From the NCBI RefSeq assembly GCF_937880195.1, contig NZ_CALFLA010000095.1:1-38026 (forward strand): a stretch of DNA of 38,026 bases, given 5' to 3'. This document shows positions 14,748 to 23,024 of the stretch, in pieces; position 1 is the first letter of the stretch; each line of letters starts with the position of its first letter. The notes below the pieces were generated by a model, which searched no databases, was not told the DNA's origin, and saw only the letters and a program-made list of their open reading frames with translations. A program made the position numbers and the translations under genes. The stretch comes from an uncultured Blautia sp. GTDB taxonomy: Bacteria; Bacillota; Clostridia; Lachnospirales; Lachnospiraceae.

Positions 14748-16556
14748 ATGAAAAAACACAGACGATTACAGCTGATCTCCCGTTTTTTTGTGGGAGCCAG
14801 AGGCGCTTTTGCGGCAGCAGTAGCTGCCGCTTTTCTTACTACTGCGCTTAATTCTCTGACGCCGCAGATTTTTCGATTTACCATTGATTCGGTACTGGAC
14901 GGTAATGAATATCCCTATCTTTCCAGCCATTTGTGGATCATGGGATTGATACTTGCAGGAGTGGCTCTGCTCTCAGGAGCAACTATGTTTGTCAGCAGGT
15001 ATTGTACTGCAAAGGCGGGAGAAAATTTTGCAAAAAATATGAGAGACACTTTGTTTGCTCATGTGCAGAAGCTTCCTATGAGCTGGCATGACAAGCACCA
15101 GACAGGAGATATCATCCAGCGCTGTACCTCCGATGTGGAGGTGATCCGAAATTTTGTAGTAACACAGCTTTTGGAAGTATTCCGAACGATTTTTCTGGTG
15201 GCTGCTTCTTTTGGAATGATGGTGGCAATGAATGTGAAGCTGTCTATGATCGTACTTGCCTTTGTGCCCTTGGTAGTGATTTACTCCGCAGTTTTTTACA
15301 GGCTTATTGCCAGACGGTTTACAGATGCAGATGAAGCAGAGGGAGAGTTGTCCACAGTGGTACAGGAAAACGCTACAGGTGTTCGCGTGGTGCGAGCCTT
15401 TGGCCGGGAAAAATATGAGATGGACCGTTTTCTTGAAAAAAATAATGCTTTTGCAAAGCTGTGGATACGTCTTGGAACGCTGTCCGGCCTTTACTGGGGA
15501 GTGGGAGATCTGATCACAGGCCTTCAGGTAGTTACCATTATTGTACTGGGAGCTGTAGAGGCTGTTCAGGGAAATATTTCTGTAGGAGAATTTATTGCTT
15601 TTGCTTCCTATAATACAACGCTGGTATGGCCTGTCCGGGGACTGGGGCGTATTCTGTCTGATATGAGTAAGGCAGGGGTATCCTTTGACCGAGTGGATTA
15701 CATACTGGGAAGTGAAGAAGAGGCATATGAAAAAACATCAGAAATAAATAAAGCCTCCCAAGAGAAAAGAACTGCTTCTATGCAGAAATGGGATATAGAA
15801 TTTCAAAACGTGAGCTTTCAGTATGAGGATGGAAAACAGGTATTGTCGGACGTATCCTTTACTGTTCCTGAGGGAACTGTGTTTGGCATTCTTGGCGGTA
15901 CAGGAAGCGGCAAATCCACCATCGTACAGCTTCTGACCCGCCTTTATGAGCTGGACGGACAAAATGGAAAAATAACCGTAGGAGGAAAACCTATAAAAGA
16001 GATTCCTCTTGAGGAGCTTCGAAAGAACATAGGCATGGTGCTGCAGGAACCTTTTCTTTATTCCAGGACCATAAGAGAGAATATTTCGGCTTCAAGGCCG
16101 GAGGCTTCTATGGAGGAGATCCGGGAGGCTGCCAGGATCGCATGTGTGGATGAAGCGATTATGAGCTTTCCAGATGGCTATGAAACCCTTGTGGGAGAAA
16201 GAGGAGTAACGCTTTCTGGAGGGCAGAGGCAGAGAGTGGCTATTGCCAGAATGCTTCTTCAAAAAGCGCCCATTATGATCTTTGACGATTCTCTCTCTGC
16301 TGTGGACTCTGAGACTGACCAGAAGATCCGTAAGGCTTTAAAGGAACACATGAAGGGAAGTACCGTGATTTTGATCTCTCACAGGATCACCACACTTATG
16401 GGAGCGTCTCAGATTCTGGTACTGAACCAGGGAAAAATCGAGGAAATGGGAACCCATCAGGAGTTGATAGAAAAGAACGGTATTTACCGTCAGATTTATG
16501 AAATACAGATGAGCCACGACGATAGAAAAGAGGTGACGGATAATGGCGGCGTATGA
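14748..16556 (+). CDS. ABC exporter, heterodimer subunit 1 (degenerate Walker B)
   Basis: The 602-residue protein has an N-terminal six-helix ABC exporter membrane domain (about 15-320) and a C-terminal ATPase domain (about 350-590). Walker A is GGTGSGKST at 383-391, the signature is a canonical LSGGQ at 489-493, and Walker B is IMIFDD, with Asp514 where the catalytic Glu normally stands. Asp here is typical of the non-hydrolysing subunit in heterodimeric exporters such as BmrC of BmrCD or LmrC. The partner follows with a 14-base overlap and has the complementary defect, so the two form one transporter with a single competent ATP site. Probable role: export of drugs, lipids or peptides. The start ATG is preceded by TTGGAGCAG. 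Confidence 0.92.
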   Translation: MKKHRRLQLISRFFVGARGAFAAAVAAAFLTTALNSLTPQIFRFTIDSVLDGNEYPYLSSHLWIMGLILAGVALLSGATMFVSRYCTAKAGENFAKNMRDTLFAHVQKLPMSWHDKHQTGDIIQRCTSDVEVIRNFVVTQLLEVFRTIFLVAASFGMMVAMNVKLSMIVLAFVPLVVIYSAVFYRLIARRFTDADEAEGELSTVVQENATGVRVVRAFGREKYEMDRFLEKNNAFAKLWIRLGTLSGLYWGVGDLITGLQVVTIIVLGAVEAVQGNISVGEFIAFASYNTTLVWPVRGLGRILSDMSKAGVSFDRVDYILGSEEEAYEKTSEINKASQEKRTASMQKWDIEFQNVSFQYEDGKQVLSDVSFTVPEGTVFGILGGTGSGKSTIVQLLTRLYELDGQNGKITVGGKPIKEIPLEELRKNIGMVLQEPFLYSRTIRENISASRPEASMEEIREAARIACVDEAIMSFPDGYETLVGERGVTLSGGQRQRVAIARMLLQKAPIMIFDDSLSAVDSETDQKIRKALKEHMKGSTVILISHRITTLMGASQILVLNQGKIEEMGTHQELIEKNGIYRQIYEIQMSHDDRKEVTDNGGV

Positions 16557-18375
16557 AGAACAGGAATATACAAAACCCTTTCAGTTTAAAGTATGGGCAA
16601 AAATGCTTCCGTTTTTTAAGCCTTATAAGAAATACTTTTTTATTACTTTCACTTTAAATATCCTGCTGGCAGGAGTGGACGTGCTGGTCCCTTTGTTTCA
16701 AAGCTATGCCATTGATCATTTTATTGTTCCTGATACACTAAAAGGGATCCAGACTTTTGCTTTTGTATATGTGGCAGTGATCGTAGCCCAGACAGTCAGC
16801 GTTTATCTGTCTGTACATGCGGCAACGACAATAGAAATGAATATTGGAAAAGATCTGAAGTGGGCGCAGTTTAAGCATTTACAGACCCTTTCTTTTTCTT
16901 ATTATAATACTACGCCTGTAGGCTATATCCATGCCCGGGTAATGAGCGATACGCTGAGGATCGCAGGAATGATCGCTTGGGGTCTGGTGGATATGTTCTG
17001 GGCTCTGATCTATGTGGCAGGCGTGTTTGTGATCATGTTTATGCTGAACGCCCAGCTGGCGCTTCTGCTTCTTCTTATTGTTCCCTGCATTGCGGTGCTG
17101 ACTGTGTTTTTCCAGAACAAGATCCTTCACTGGAACAGAAAAGTGCGTAAGATCAATTCTCAGATCACCAATGCGTATAATGAAGGGATCACAGGTGTAA
17201 AAACATCCAAAAGTATGGTGATTGAAAAAGACAATGAAAAGGCGTTCTATAAGATCACTGAGAATATGCGTCATGCAGGCTGCAGGGCGGCGAAGCTGAA
17301 TGCTATTTTTATTCCTACGATTCTGTTTTTCAGCTCTGTGGCGTCTGCCCTTGTTCTGTACAGAGGAGGGTATATGGTGCAGGAGAATCTCCTTCAGCTT
17401 GGAACCTTGTCTGTATTTATTTCTTATGCTGTAGTTATTTTTGAACCGATCCAGCAGCTTGCAAGACTTCTTGCAGATCTGATCTCCTGCCAGGCAAATA
17501 TTGAAAGGGTCATGGATCTTTTAGGTCAGGAGCCAAACGTAACAGACAGTGAGGCAGTAAAAGAAAAGTACGGAGACAACTTTCACCCCAAAAAGGAAAA
17601 CTGGGAAAAGATTAAAGGGGATATTGTTTTTGAGGACGTTTCTTTTATGTACCCTGACGGAAAGGAGTATGTGCTGGAGCATTTTAACCTTCATGTTCCT
17701 GCAGGCACAAACGTTGCCATTGTAGGAGAAACAGGGGCAGGAAAGTCAACTCTGGTAAATCTGGCAGGCAGATTTTTTGAGCCTACCAGCGGAAGAATCC
17801 TGATCGACGGCGTGGACTATAGGGAAAGATCCCAGCTATGGCTTCACAGCCAGATTGGATATGTACTTCAAAATCCTCATCTTTTCAGCGGAACAGTAAG
17901 AGAAAATATCCGGTACGGCCGTCTTGACGCTACAGACGAGGAGATTGTTCAGGCGGCAAAAAGCGTATCTGCAGACATAGTGGCAGAAAAGCTGGAAAAA
18001 GGATATGACAGTGATGTAGGTGAAAGCGGTGGCAGGCTTTCTACAGGAGAGAAGCAGCTGATCTCTTTTGCCAGGGCAATCCTGGCAGATCCGGCTATTT
18101 TTGTACTGGATGAGGCAACCTCTTCCATTGATACAGGAACCGAGCAGCTGATCCAGAAAGCCACCAAAAAACTTCTGAAAGGCCACACTTCTTTCGTGAT
18201 CGCCCACCGCCTTTCTACTATCAGAAGTGCAGATCTGATCCTGGTAGTGAAAGATGGAAAAATCATTGAGCAGGGGACTCATAAGGAATTGCTTGCCGAA
18301 AAAGGCTATTATCATGATCTGTATTACATGCAGTTTGAGGAAGAATCTGCTATGAAGGTATTTTCAGAGCAGTAA
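16543..18375 (+). CDS. ABC exporter, heterodimer subunit 2 (degenerate signature)
   Basis: The 610-residue protein has a membrane domain (about 20-330) and an ATPase domain (about 365-600). Walker A is GETGAGKST at 395-403 and Walker B is FVLDEATSS with a normal catalytic Glu524. The signature is LSTGE at 499-503 instead of LSGGQ. With subunit 1 this gives one canonical site (this Walker A/B plus partner LSGGQ) and one degenerate site (partner Walker A/B plus LSTGE), the asymmetric arrangement known from BmrCD, LmrCD and TM287/288. It starts at ATG 16543, inside the end of the previous gene, so translation is coupled. The substrate is unknown. Confidence 0.92.
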   Translation: MAAYEEQEYTKPFQFKVWAKMLPFFKPYKKYFFITFTLNILLAGVDVLVPLFQSYAIDHFIVPDTLKGIQTFAFVYVAVIVAQTVSVYLSVHAATTIEMNIGKDLKWAQFKHLQTLSFSYYNTTPVGYIHARVMSDTLRIAGMIAWGLVDMFWALIYVAGVFVIMFMLNAQLALLLLLIVPCIAVLTVFFQNKILHWNRKVRKINSQITNAYNEGITGVKTSKSMVIEKDNEKAFYKITENMRHAGCRAAKLNAIFIPTILFFSSVASALVLYRGGYMVQENLLQLGTLSVFISYAVVIFEPIQQLARLLADLISCQANIERVMDLLGQEPNVTDSEAVKEKYGDNFHPKKENWEKIKGDIVFEDVSFMYPDGKEYVLEHFNLHVPAGTNVAIVGETGAGKSTLVNLAGRFFEPTSGRILIDGVDYRERSQLWLHSQIGYVLQNPHLFSGTVRENIRYGRLDATDEEIVQAAKSVSADIVAEKLEKGYDSDVGESGGRLSTGEKQLISFARAILADPAIFVLDEATSSIDTGTEQLIQKATKKLLKGHTSFVIAHRLSTIRSADLILVVKDGKIIEQGTHKELLAEKGYYHDLYYMQFEEESAMKVFSEQ

Positions 18376-18402
18376 AATAAAGATGATCGGGAGGTGGACA
18401 AT

Positions 18403-18663
18403 ATGTTTACAATCTTAAATTCCGAAAGTCTGTGGATTGGAACAGACATGAAGCGGTTTAATCAGCTTCGGGATATTCTGGAGCGCGAAGGCATCCCATA
18501 TCGACACAAAGTAAAGAACCGGATGGGACAATGGAGCGGAAGCGGAACTATGAGAGGAAGAATGGGAAGCCTAGGAACGCCTGCAGGCAGTACATATGAA
18601 TATGAAATTATGGTATATAAAAAAGACTGGGAAAAAGCAAAACAAGTTACAGGAATAGGATGA
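18403..18663 (+). CDS. Small conserved protein, DUF2007-like
   Basis: The product has 86 residues. The start at ATG 18403 fits CGGGAGG 8 bases upstream better than the GTG at 18394. It begins MFTILNSESLWIGTDMKRFN and continues with QLRDILEREGIPYRHKVKN, a pattern like small ferredoxin-fold signal-transducing proteins of the DUF2007 type. It ends with a YEIMVYKKDWEKA strand-helix unit. The middle is Gly/Met/Arg-rich (GQWSGSGTMRGRMGSLG) and probably disordered. It is 27 bases behind the exporter pair and before the terminator, so it is co-transcribed with them. I cannot name a function. Confidence 0.7.
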   Translation: MFTILNSESLWIGTDMKRFNQLRDILEREGIPYRHKVKNRMGQWSGSGTMRGRMGSLGTPAGSTYEYEIMVYKKDWEKAKQVTGIG

Positions 18664-18682
18664 ACTGGTAGGTTTGCATTGA

Positions 18683-18738
18683 TACCCCGGGTGCTATTAT
18701 TTGTAGTTTTACAAATTCGGCATCCGGGGATTTCTTTT
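18683..18738 (+). terminator. Composite terminator of the exporter operon
   Basis: Outer stem CCCCGGGTGC (18685-18694) pairs with GCATCCGGGG (18720-18729), and an inner perfect stem ATTTGTA-GTTT-TACAAAT lies in the loop. It is followed by ATTTCTTTT. Confidence 0.88.
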
Positions 18739-18750
18739 ATAAAACAGAAT

Positions 18751-18806
18751 TTTTACAAAGATTTTACCCAACCAGGATTTTGGTTTTAACTTAGTCTCCC
18801 TATAAT
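18751..18806 (+). promoter_or_regulatory. Pho box and pst operon promoter
   Basis: TTTTACA (18751), TTTTACC (18762) and TTTTAAC (18784) lie at 11- and 22-base intervals, the helical phasing of PhoB/PhoP direct repeats. A perfect TATAAT (18801-18806) follows 10 bases after the last repeat, and there is no good -35, as expected for a promoter that needs the response regulator. Phosphate starvation should therefore switch on the operon. Confidence 0.75.
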
Positions 18807-18863
18807 GACACTTGTCAATGAGGAAAACAAATAAAGAATTTTATAAAAAAGAGGAGACTTATC

Positions 18864-19724
18864 ATGAAGAAAAAAATCGTAGGAATCTTAGCAGCGGCAG
18901 TAATCGGAACAACAGCATTTGCAACAGTTGCAAGTGCAGCAAGCGGAACAATCAACGTAATCTCCCGTGAGGACGGTTCTGGTACAAGAGGCGCTTTTAT
19001 TGAGCTGTTCGGCATTCAGGAAGAGAAAGACGGAGAAAAAGTTGATATGACAACAGAGGATGCAAGTATTACAAACAGCACTTCTGTAATGATGACAACA
19101 GTTGCTGGTGATGAGAATGCTATCGGTTACATTTCTCTCGGCTCTTTAAACGATACTGTAAAAGCAGTTAAGATTGACGGAGCAGAAGCTACTGCAGAAA
19201 ACGTTGCAGACAAGAGCTACAAAGTATCCCGTCCTTTTAACATTGTAACAGGTGAGAAGGCAAGCGAAGCAGCACAGGATTTCGTAAGCTATATCATGAG
19301 CGCAGACGGACAGCAGATCATTGAGGACAACGGTTACATCAAAGCAGACGCAGAAGCAGGCGCTTATGAGGCAACTGAGGCAGAGGGCAAGGTTGTTGTA
19401 GCTGGTTCCTCTTCCGTATCTCCTGTAATGGAAAAATTGAAAGAGGCTTATGAGGCAGTAAACAAGAACGTAACTGTTGAAGTACAGCAGAGTGATTCCA
19501 CAACAGGCGTAACTTCTGCAGCAGAAGGAATCTGCGATATTGGAATGGCTTCCCGTGAACTGAAAGATGAAGAAAAAGAGCTTGGCCTTACAGCTACAGT
19601 AATCGCACAGGACGGAATTGCAGTAGTTGTTAATACATCCAACGAGACTGAGGATCTTACAAGCGATCAGGTAAAAGCAATCTTTACTGGTGAAACAACT
19701 GAGTGGGAAGATCTTGCGAAATAA
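18864..19724 (+). CDS. pstS: Phosphate-binding protein PstS, circularly permuted
   Basis: The 286-residue protein starts at ATG after AGAGGAGAC. Residues 1-27 are a signal peptide ending ASA, cleaved by signal peptidase I; there is no lipobox cysteine. The mature part has PstS motifs in the wrong order. Residues 33-47 (ISREDGSGTRGAFIE) and the GYISLGSLNDTVKAVKI and FVSYIMSADGQQIIEDNGY segments belong to the second half of a normal PstS. Residues 177-286 begin VVVAGSSSVSPVMEKL and contain IGMASRELKDEE and VKAIFTGETTEWEDL, normally the first half. All phosphate-site segments (AGSSSVSP, SREDGSGTRG) are kept, so binding should be intact. It is the first gene of the pst operon behind a Pho box. 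It delivers phosphate to PstCA. Confidence 0.93.
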   Translation: MKKKIVGILAAAVIGTTAFATVASAASGTINVISREDGSGTRGAFIELFGIQEEKDGEKVDMTTEDASITNSTSVMMTTVAGDENAIGYISLGSLNDTVKAVKIDGAEATAENVADKSYKVSRPFNIVTGEKASEAAQDFVSYIMSADGQQIIEDNGYIKADAEAGAYEATEAEGKVVVAGSSSVSPVMEKLKEAYEAVNKNVTVEVQQSDSTTGVTSAAEGICDIGMASRELKDEEKELGLTATVIAQDGIAVVVNTSNETEDLTSDQVKAIFTGETTEWEDLAK

Positions 19725-19754
19725 GATCAGCACAACATGAAAGAACGTAAAGGG

Positions 19755-19780
19755 GCCCGGCTTACCGGGCTTCTGTTCTG
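19755..19780 (+). terminator. Attenuating hairpin between pstS and pstC
   Basis: GCCCGG-CTTA-CCGGGC (19755-19770) is followed by a mixed TTCTGTTCTG. A stable but imperfect terminator here would let much more binding protein than permease be made, a common arrangement in pst operons. Confidence 0.65.
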
Positions 19781-19812
19781 TAATCATGAAGTCAGAGAGG
19801 TAGATATCTTTT

Positions 19813-20700
19813 ATGAGTACGAAAACAACTTCTAAAGCTTCCGCAAATAAGATCAAAGAGCAGGGAATGAAAGCGGTGTTTATGGTGGCTGCCTGCGTTT
19901 CAGTCCTTGCAGTGTTTCTGATCTGCCTGTTTCTTTTTGCCAGCGGAATACCTGCTATCGGAGAGATCGGCCCTTTGAAATTCCTTTTTGGAACTTCCTG
20001 GAAACCATCTAATAATCTGTATGGAATCTTTCCAATGATCGTAGCCAGCATTTATGTAACAGGAGGCGCTATCCTGGTAGGCGTGCCCATTGCGCTTTTT
20101 ACGTCTGTGTTTATGGCTCGCTACTGCCCGAAAAAAATTTACAAACCGCTGAAATCAGGTATTGAGCTGATGGCAGGCGTTCCTTCTATTGTATACGGAT
20201 TTTTTGGTCTTGTGGTAATGGTTCCGCTGATCCGAAATACATTTGGAGGGACAGGAACAAGCTGGCTGGCAGCGTCCCTTCTTCTGGGCATCATGATCCT
20301 GCCTACGATCATCGGACCTACAGAATCTGCTCTTCGAAGCGTTCCTGAAAGCTATTATGAAGGCTCTCTGGCGCTGGGAGCAACAAAGGAACGCAGTATT
20401 TTCCGCGTTATGATCCCTGCAGCAAAATCAGGAATCCTTGCAGCAGTTGTTCTTGGAATCGGACGTGCAATCGGAGAGACCATGGCCGTTATCATGGTAG
20501 CAGGAAACCAGGCAAGAATGCCGGAGGGAATTTTGAAGGGTCTTCGTACCATGACTGCAAATATTGTTACAGAAATGGGATATGCAACAGGACTTCACAG
20601 AGAAGCCCTGATCGCAACAGGAGTAGTACTTTTTGTATTTATCCTGATCATTAATCTCAGTCTTTCATTACTGAACAGGAGGGCGGAAAATGCTAACTAA
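19813..20700 (+). CDS. pstC: Phosphate ABC transporter permease PstC
   Basis: The 295-residue inner-membrane permease starts at ATG 19813 after AGAGAGGT. The N-terminal helix is near 20-45. Further helices follow, and the permease loop that docks onto the ATPase is SALRSVPESYYEGSLALGAT followed by KERSIFRVMIPAAKSG; IGRAIGETMAVIMVAGN is the conserved PstC/PstA stretch. It forms a heterodimer with PstA and carries phosphate delivered by PstS through the membrane. Its end overlaps the start of pstA by 11 bases. Confidence 0.96.
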   Translation: MSTKTTSKASANKIKEQGMKAVFMVAACVSVLAVFLICLFLFASGIPAIGEIGPLKFLFGTSWKPSNNLYGIFPMIVASIYVTGGAILVGVPIALFTSVFMARYCPKKIYKPLKSGIELMAGVPSIVYGFFGLVVMVPLIRNTFGGTGTSWLAASLLLGIMILPTIIGPTESALRSVPESYYEGSLALGATKERSIFRVMIPAAKSGILAAVVLGIGRAIGETMAVIMVAGNQARMPEGILKGLRTMTANIVTEMGYATGLHREALIATGVVLFVFILIINLSLSLLNRRAENAN

Positions 20701-21592
20701 TACAGCTGTTGCTGACATGGAAACAGAGACAAAAAAGAGGAACTCTTCTTCTGTAGAAGATCAGATCCGTTCCTATTTCCGGCATCCCGGATCAGGGATA
20801 CTGGCGCTTCTTACCGGACTTGCCGCTTTCCTTACCTTTGCAGTGCTTCTCTTTCTGGTTGGATATATTCTGGTAAAAGGGATTCCATATCTGACTCCTT
20901 CTTTGTTCAGTCTGGAATATAATTCAGAGAACGTATCTCTGATGCCGTCTCTTGTCAACACCTTTATTATGACTGCGATTACTCTTTGCATCGCAGCGCC
21001 TATTGGAATTTTTGCAGCTGTATATCTTGTAGAGTATGCAAAAAAAGGAAACAAGTTGGTTAAGATCATCCGTATTACAGCAGAGACACTTTCCGGTATT
21101 CCTTCTATCGTATTCGGCCTTTTTGGTATGCTGTTTTTTGTAACAGCCCTTGGATGGGGAATGTCTCTTATGGCAGGTATCTTCACACTGGTGATCATGG
21201 TTCTGCCTTTGATCATGCGAACCTCTGAGGAGGCTTTAAAGGCAGTGCCGGATTCTTACCGGGAAGCAAGCTTCGGCCTTGGAGCCGGCAAGCTCCGTAC
21301 GATCTTTACGATTGTACTTCCTTCTGCAGTACCGGGAATCCTTGCAGGTATCATTCTTGCCATCGGACGTATTATTGGCGAGACTGCGGCTCTTCTCTAC
21401 ACTTCCGGTACGGTAGCCCAGATTCCTAACCTTATGGGTTCTGGACGTACACTGGCTCTTCATATGTATGTACTTTCCAGCGAGGGACTGCATATGAACC
21501 AGGCTTCTGCTACTGCAGTTGTGATCCTGGTATTTGTTTTGATCATTAACTGGCTTTCTGGAAAGGCTGCCAGACGAATTGCGAAAGGATAA
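20690..21592 (+). CDS. pstA: Phosphate ABC transporter permease PstA
   Basis: The 300-residue permease starts at ATG 20690 after AGGAGGG and overlaps the pstC stop. It has a hydrophilic N-terminus of about 35 residues, then six predicted helices, with the ATPase-docking loop EEALKAVPDSYREASFGLGA and the signature IGRIIGETAALLYTSGT. It pairs with PstC; PstB follows 6 bases later. The family, length and context are all standard. Confidence 0.96.
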   Translation: MLTNTAVADMETETKKRNSSSVEDQIRSYFRHPGSGILALLTGLAAFLTFAVLLFLVGYILVKGIPYLTPSLFSLEYNSENVSLMPSLVNTFIMTAITLCIAAPIGIFAAVYLVEYAKKGNKLVKIIRITAETLSGIPSIVFGLFGMLFFVTALGWGMSLMAGIFTLVIMVLPLIMRTSEEALKAVPDSYREASFGLGAGKLRTIFTIVLPSAVPGILAGIILAIGRIIGETAALLYTSGTVAQIPNLMGSGRTLALHMYVLSSEGLHMNQASATAVVILVFVLIINWLSGKAARRIAKG

Positions 21593-21598
21593 TGACAG

Positions 21599-22357
21599 AT
21601 GAGTAATCATACGAAACTTTCTATTGAAAATATGAATCTTCACTATGGAAATTTCCATGCGCTGAAAGATATTAATATGCACATTCCAGAAAAGGAGATC
21701 ACTGCCTTTATTGGCCCAAGCGGCTGCGGAAAATCTACACTTTTGAAATCTCTGAACAGAATGAACGACCTTGTGGAGGGATGCGTGATCACCGGAAAGG
21801 TGGAGCTTGACGGAGAAGATATTTACGGAGATATGGACGTGAACCTTTTGAGAAAAAGAGTGGGAATGGTATTTCAGAAGCCAAACCCTTTTCCAATGAG
21901 TATTTACGACAATATTGCCTATGGCCCAAGAACTCATGGAATCCGATCTAAGGCAAAACTGGATGATATCGTAGAAAAATCTCTCCGTGACGCGGCGATC
22001 TGGGATGAGGTAAAAGACCGTCTGAAAAAAAGCGCTCTTGGTATGTCCGGCGGACAGCAGCAGAGACTTTGCATTGCGAGAGCTTTGGCAGTACAGCCGG
22101 AGGTGCTTCTGATGGATGAACCGACTTCAGCCCTTGACCCTATTTCCACTTCCAAGATCGAGGAACTGGCAATGGAGTTAAAAAAAGACTATACCATTGT
22201 TATGGTCACGCACAATATGCAGCAGGCAACAAGAATTTCTGATAAAACAGCTTTCTTCCTCTTGGGAGAAGTGATAGAATTTAGTGACACAGACACCTTA
22301 TTCTCCATGCCTGCAGATAAAAGGACAGAGGATTACATTACAGGGAGGTTTGGATGA
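21599..22357 (+). CDS. pstB: Phosphate import ATPase PstB
   Basis: The 252-residue ABC ATPase starts at ATG 21599, 8 bases behind AAAGGAT. Walker A is GPSGCGKST, the Q-loop region is [17 protein letters not shown] (typical of PstB), the signature is MSGGQQQRL, Walker B is [13 protein letters not shown], and the switch His is in VTHNMQQA. It powers phosphate uptake through PstCA. Its stop overlaps the region just before phoU. Confidence 0.98.
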   Translation: MSNHTKLSIENMNLHYGNFHALKDINMHIPEKEITAFIGPSGCGKSTLLKSLNRMNDLVEGCVITGKVELDGEDIYGDMDVNLLRKRVGMVFQKPNPFPMSIYDNIAYGPRTHGIRSKAKLDDIVEKSLRDAAIWDEVKDRLKKSALGMSGGQQQRLCIARALAVQPEVLLMDEPTSALDPISTSKIEELAMELKKDYTIVMVTHNMQQATRISDKTAFFLLGEVIEFSDTDTLFSMPADKRTEDYITGRFG

Positions 22358-22358
22358 T

Positions 22359-23024
22359 ATGGCCACACGTTTTGAAAGACAGCTTGAAGAGCTTCATGTA
22401 CAGATCATAACCATGGGAAGCCTCTGCGAAAAGGCGATTGCTTTTTCTTCAAAAGCCATTCAGGGTGTAGACTGTTCCAAAGAAGTTTTTGATACAGACA
22501 AAGAAATCGACGCCAAGGAACGTGAGATCGAAAATATCTGTATGCGCCTTCTTCTTCATCAGCAGCCGGTAGCAAGAGATTTAAGAGAGATTTCCGCTGC
22601 TTTAAAAATGATCTCTGATATGGAGAGAATCGGCGATCAGGCTGCAGACATTGCAGATCTTTCCCGTTTTATTGACAGAAACAGCGTAGAAATTCCAAAA
22701 GAGATCGAAAGAATGGCAGATCAGACTGTACATATGGTGACAGAAAGTATTGATTCCTTTGTTAAAGCAGATCTGGATCTGTGCCGAAAGGTTATTGATG
22801 ACGACGATATTGTGGATGCAGGCTTTGAACAGGTAAAGACAGAGCTGGCGGACATGATCTGCCAGAAAACCATAGATGCAAAGGCTGCGCTTGATCTTCT
22901 GATGACTGCCAAATATATAGAACGTATTGGAGATCATGCTGTGAACATTGCAGAATGGGTGGAATATTCTATTACAGGAATCCACAGAAACAATGAACAT
23001 CAGACCGGAGGAATCATAAGTTGA
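22359..23024 (+). CDS. phoU: Phosphate-signalling protein PhoU
   Basis: The 221-residue protein starts at ATG 22359, right after the pstB stop and behind GGGAGG; a longer in-frame start at 22284 lies within pstB. It consists of two copies of the PhoU three-helix unit with the metal-binding E/DxxxD motifs: DKEIDAKEREIENICMRLL and LKMISDMERIGDQAADI in the first, DDDIVDAGFEQVKTELADMI and AKYIERIGDHAVNIAEW in the second. PhoU couples PstSCAB activity to the PhoR kinase, silencing it when phosphate is plentiful. The kinase gene overlaps its stop by four bases. Confidence 0.97.
   Translation: MATRFERQLEELHVQIITMGSLCEKAIAFSSKAIQGVDCSKEVFDTDKEIDAKEREIENICMRLLLHQQPVARDLREISAALKMISDMERIGDQAADIADLSRFIDRNSVEIPKEIERMADQTVHMVTESIDSFVKADLDLCRKVIDDDDIVDAGFEQVKTELADMICQKTIDAKAALDLLMTAKYIERIGDHAVNIAEWVEYSITGIHRNNEHQTGGIIS

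Noticed and set aside
19146..20051. A 301-residue minus-strand reading frame opposite pstS and pstC
   Set aside because: It is antisense to two certain genes and across their intergenic hairpin, with no ribosome site or recognisable domain.
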